Assembly (NCBI GenBank): GCA_012861695.1
Contig: JAAOOA010000006.1
Location: 29,741,811 to 29,805,810, forward strand
Origin: Trematomus loennbergii
Taxonomy: Eukaryota > Chordata > Actinopteri > Perciformes > Nototheniidae
DNA: 64,000 nucleotides
Reading direction: 5' to 3'
The notes below the pieces were generated by a model, which searched no databases, was not told where the DNA came from, and was given only the letters and a program-made list of their open reading frames with translations. Shown one piece after another: positions 61,226 to 64,000 of this stretch (position 1 is its first letter; every line of letters begins with the position of its first letter). Made by a program: the position numbers and the translations under genes.

Positions 61226-61698
61226 TGTAGATGTGTTCGTTGTTCCCCAGTCCAGGAGAAAGTTAAAAAGAGACAATGGAGTCTCGAAAAAGTTCAAATG
61301 AGTAATTTAATAAAGTAACATGGTTTTGGAACAAACAAAGCAGGTCAACACAGCGCCGTGTCCAGAGGAAAGAGCGCGTGCTGCTCCCGTTCGCGTGTGT
61401 ACATGTTCCTGGCTCCTCTTCTCATTGGCTGCTTCGACGATGGGCGGGTCTTCCTCCCGGCTTCATTCCTCTGGATTCATTTCTCATCAAATTAGAGGAT
61501 GTAGACGTTGTGTGTTTGTTGTACAACTCCACACGCCTTTTCTCCTCATATTCTCATTCACGACTTCTTATTTAATACATTTGAACGGCCTAAAACAAAG
61601 ATAAAGTAAAACCGGAAGTGACGTCATGTAAACAACCTGGTCTTCCTTCAAAATAAAGCTTTTCAAAATAAAGCGGTGCATTCATTTAATTTCTTACA
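61226..61698 (-). repeat. LTR of a retroviral-type element with adjoining primer site
   Basis: Minus-strand LTR from TGTAAGAAATTAAATG to ATCTACA (TG..CA), 473 bp, followed on the minus strand by AA TTGGTGTAACCCCGACG, whose TGGTGTAACCCCGACG looks like a tRNA primer binding site. AATAAA-containing runs occur in U3 and near 61310. Roughly 90 bases of internal leader may follow (61135-61225). No gag, pol or env seen. Type inferred only from layout. Confidence 0.5.
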
Positions 61699-62599
61699 CC
61701 AGACATAAGTTTCAATCCAACAACCTATAAATGAAATAAACTCAGAGAAGGCCTCCTCTTGTTTGTTATTTGGGAGTTCCATTCTCATTTAATGGCAGCT
61801 TGTTGGTCATCTGATGCTTGCAATTGTGTGTTTGAAAACCAATTGCTGTTACACAGGGTTCCCGCGGGGTCTTAAAAAGTCTTAAAAAGTCTTAAATTTG
61901 ATAATCTGAATTTAAGGCCTTAAAAAGGTCTTAAATATGACCAAAAAAATAAGAAAGGTCTTAAATATGATTTAGAAGGTCTTAAAAATGATGGGATTTG
62001 AAAGGTACTTCTGTGTTGCGATCGCGTCTAAAATGTGTTTTGGGGGAAATGTCCGGGCTGCAAAGTAACCTGTACGGTAATAGCCTTTCAGTTCCCCCAA
62101 CAATTTGTATTGAAATAAATCAACATGGAACCAGTCATCACTAACTTTGTTTCCCCCGGCCCCTTATCGGAGAACACCCAGCTAGTAACCTAGCAACCAA
62201 GCTTCAGCTAGCGGCAGTCAGAAACTCATGTCTCTTCGAATCTACTTACAAATAAATATGGGGAAGTGTAAGTTCAACCATATTGGTTGGAAAACATCGA
62301 ATTTAGTGCTTGGTTGAAACCAGTGGAGGGGAACGTGTTTGAAGCCCGCTGCACCTTTTTCAAAATAAATTAGCATTTGTTTTGCTAGTGCAGCGTTAGC
62401 TAGTGCAGCGTTAGCTAGTGCAGCAGCTCCCGCAACAACACCGGCGGACCTCCGGGTGACGTTTGTGTCTTCGACGTCAACCCTAAAAGCGGAGGGGCTG
62501 TAGACGCTAAATACCGTAGTTAAACACCAATCATACAACAGCAACGATGAAAGATTGTAGCCAAGGCAGCAGAGCTCTGAATATAGCTCTTGTTACACA

Positions 62600-62830
<231 letters not shown>

Positions 62831-63294
62831 AGGGCTGCTCGATTATGGCAAAAATCATAATCACGATTATTTGGTCAATAATTGATATCACGATTATTCA
62901 TTGACTTTGAAAACATCCATTTATTGAACTTTACAACAAATAATAATTTGAACAGTATATTTTTAACTGTTGATTACCCTGAACGTATAATTCAACTGAA
63001 AAACCAATACAAAAATAAATTAAATAAATGATACATTTAAATAAATAATATCAAAATAATAAATACCAATAAACAAGATCAACAAATATTTTGGAGCGCA
63101 CTTCCACAAGCTACTAAACATATATAAATATGAAAAATAAATTAGACTAAAATTAATTAGATCAAATATGTTGTAGTTCACTGTCACAAACTAGCAAAGC
63201 TAAATAATAGTTTTTTTTTCGATTATGTTGTTTTTGTAATTGTGGCAGGCCAAAATCGTAATTGCGATTAAAATACGATTAATTGCACAGCCCT
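62831..63294. mobile_element. hAT MITE inserted in the CA run
   Basis: Ends AGGGCTGCTCGATTATGG and (reversed) AGGGCTGTGCAATTAATCG; CA repeats lie on both sides, so the 8-bp duplication cannot be separated from the microsatellite. Interior is AT-rich and non-coding. Confidence 0.75.
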
Positions 63295-63540
63295 AACACA
63301 CACACACACACACACTTTTTGGCTAACACAGTTCTGTACTGTTATGCTGTTATGTTCACTCATTGTTCTTATGTTGAACATGAATACATTTGCTTTGTAA
63401 GTAATTATGGGACGTATTTCTTCTTTCATAGCAATTTTCCTTCATACTTTCTTGCCGTGAAATAGGTCTTAAATTCTATTCAAAGTGGTCTTAAAAAGTC
63501 TTAAATTTGAGTTGGCGAAACCTGCAGGAACCCTGTTACA

Positions 63541-64000
63541 GAACAATACTCAATTTAAAATCAATGGTAAACAAGTGAAAATAATCTTGTAGAAATTGTA
63601 GTCTTGAGTTTTAGAATCCGGCAACTAATGCTAGCTTTGGCTATTGATTTTGAGGAAGCCTCCTGTATCAGTACACATTTACCGACTGAACAAATGAAGG
63701 ACTCTACCTTTTACTGTAAAATGCCTACAAAAATCTGTTCAGTGCCTTTGTGTTCTTTACACAACAAAACCTTATCCTTTACTATGCTTTTGTCAAGCAT
63801 TTCTAATGTTACCTGATATTAGGTTAGCATTAGCAGCTAACGTAACTTCCAAAGCAACCTTGCTCCAAACTCCTTCACCGTATTGAAGGCAAAATGATAG
63901 GCTATAAGATTTTTTTTCTTACAGGACCATGTGCCCATATAGCACTGCTGAAATACCACATGTATATGAATGTCACTGAACCTGGAACACAGACAGCATT
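63541..64000. other. unrecognised DNA
   Basis: No gene or repeat recognised; the frame 63604-63816 has no motif, although MPTKICSVPLC within it faintly recalls a THAP-like start. Confidence 0.35.

Overview
The window looks like an accessory, repeat-dense stretch of a teleost fish nuclear genome. It is AT-rich, has introns with GT/AG splice sites, long (CT)n microsatellites and no operon-like gene packing. It carries a mix of transposons typical of ray-finned fish: L2-type and jockey-like non-LTR elements, a sushi/Tf1-type Ty3 retrotransposon, a DIRS-like fragment, piggyBac-like elements with TTAA target sites, many hAT elements, Harbinger-like and Kolobok-like MITEs. I cannot name the species. 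No intact well-known protein-coding gene is visible.

Layout. 1-6.8 kb: mostly unrecognised DNA, a possible pair of small exons (minus strand), two MITEs and a full-length non-autonomous piggyBac-like copy. 7.0-8.2 kb: GC-rich DIRS-like gag fragment (minus) behind a TATA box in the loop of a perfect hairpin. 12.0-15.2 kb: pieces of hAT elements around a five-exon gene (plus strand) of an uncharacterised teleost multicopy family, probably with one frameshift. 15.3-25.5 kb: MITEs, a broken L2 element (minus) split by a hAT with a perfect 8-bp target duplication, further hAT, Tol2-like and piggyBac fragments and a TTAA MITE. 26.9-34.7 kb: one large piggyBac-derived element holding a decayed transposase gene, a hAT in its intron, a smaller piggyBac-like copy, a 5'-truncated non-LTR element and a second piggyBac-like family inserted in its terminal repeat. 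35.1-37.9 kb: an unclassified repeat with inverted ends and a palindromic terminus. 38-42.6 kb: mainly low-copy DNA with one perfect 24-bp hairpin. 42.6-46.6 kb: several nested inverted-repeat elements. 46.6-48.0 kb: second piggyBac-like family, copy two. 48.2-54.1 kb: a decayed HECT ubiquitin-ligase gene (G2E3-like, minus strand) interrupted by a sushi-type LTR retrotransposon (plus strand). 54.8-63.6 kb: hAT remnants, diverged tandem repeats, piggyBac-like copy, MITEs, a retroviral-type LTR and a hAT containing a microsatellite that itself contains another hAT MITE.

The elements interact by nesting rather than by joint function. Target site duplications let several insertion orders be read directly. 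The best points are: a self-priming signature in the LTR retrotransposon with a TATA box at the right distance; a piggyBac-like element inserted in the TTAA inside another element's terminal repeat; a scrambled hAT with intact ends and target duplication; and two host-like multi-exon gene remnants whose splice phases largely fit.
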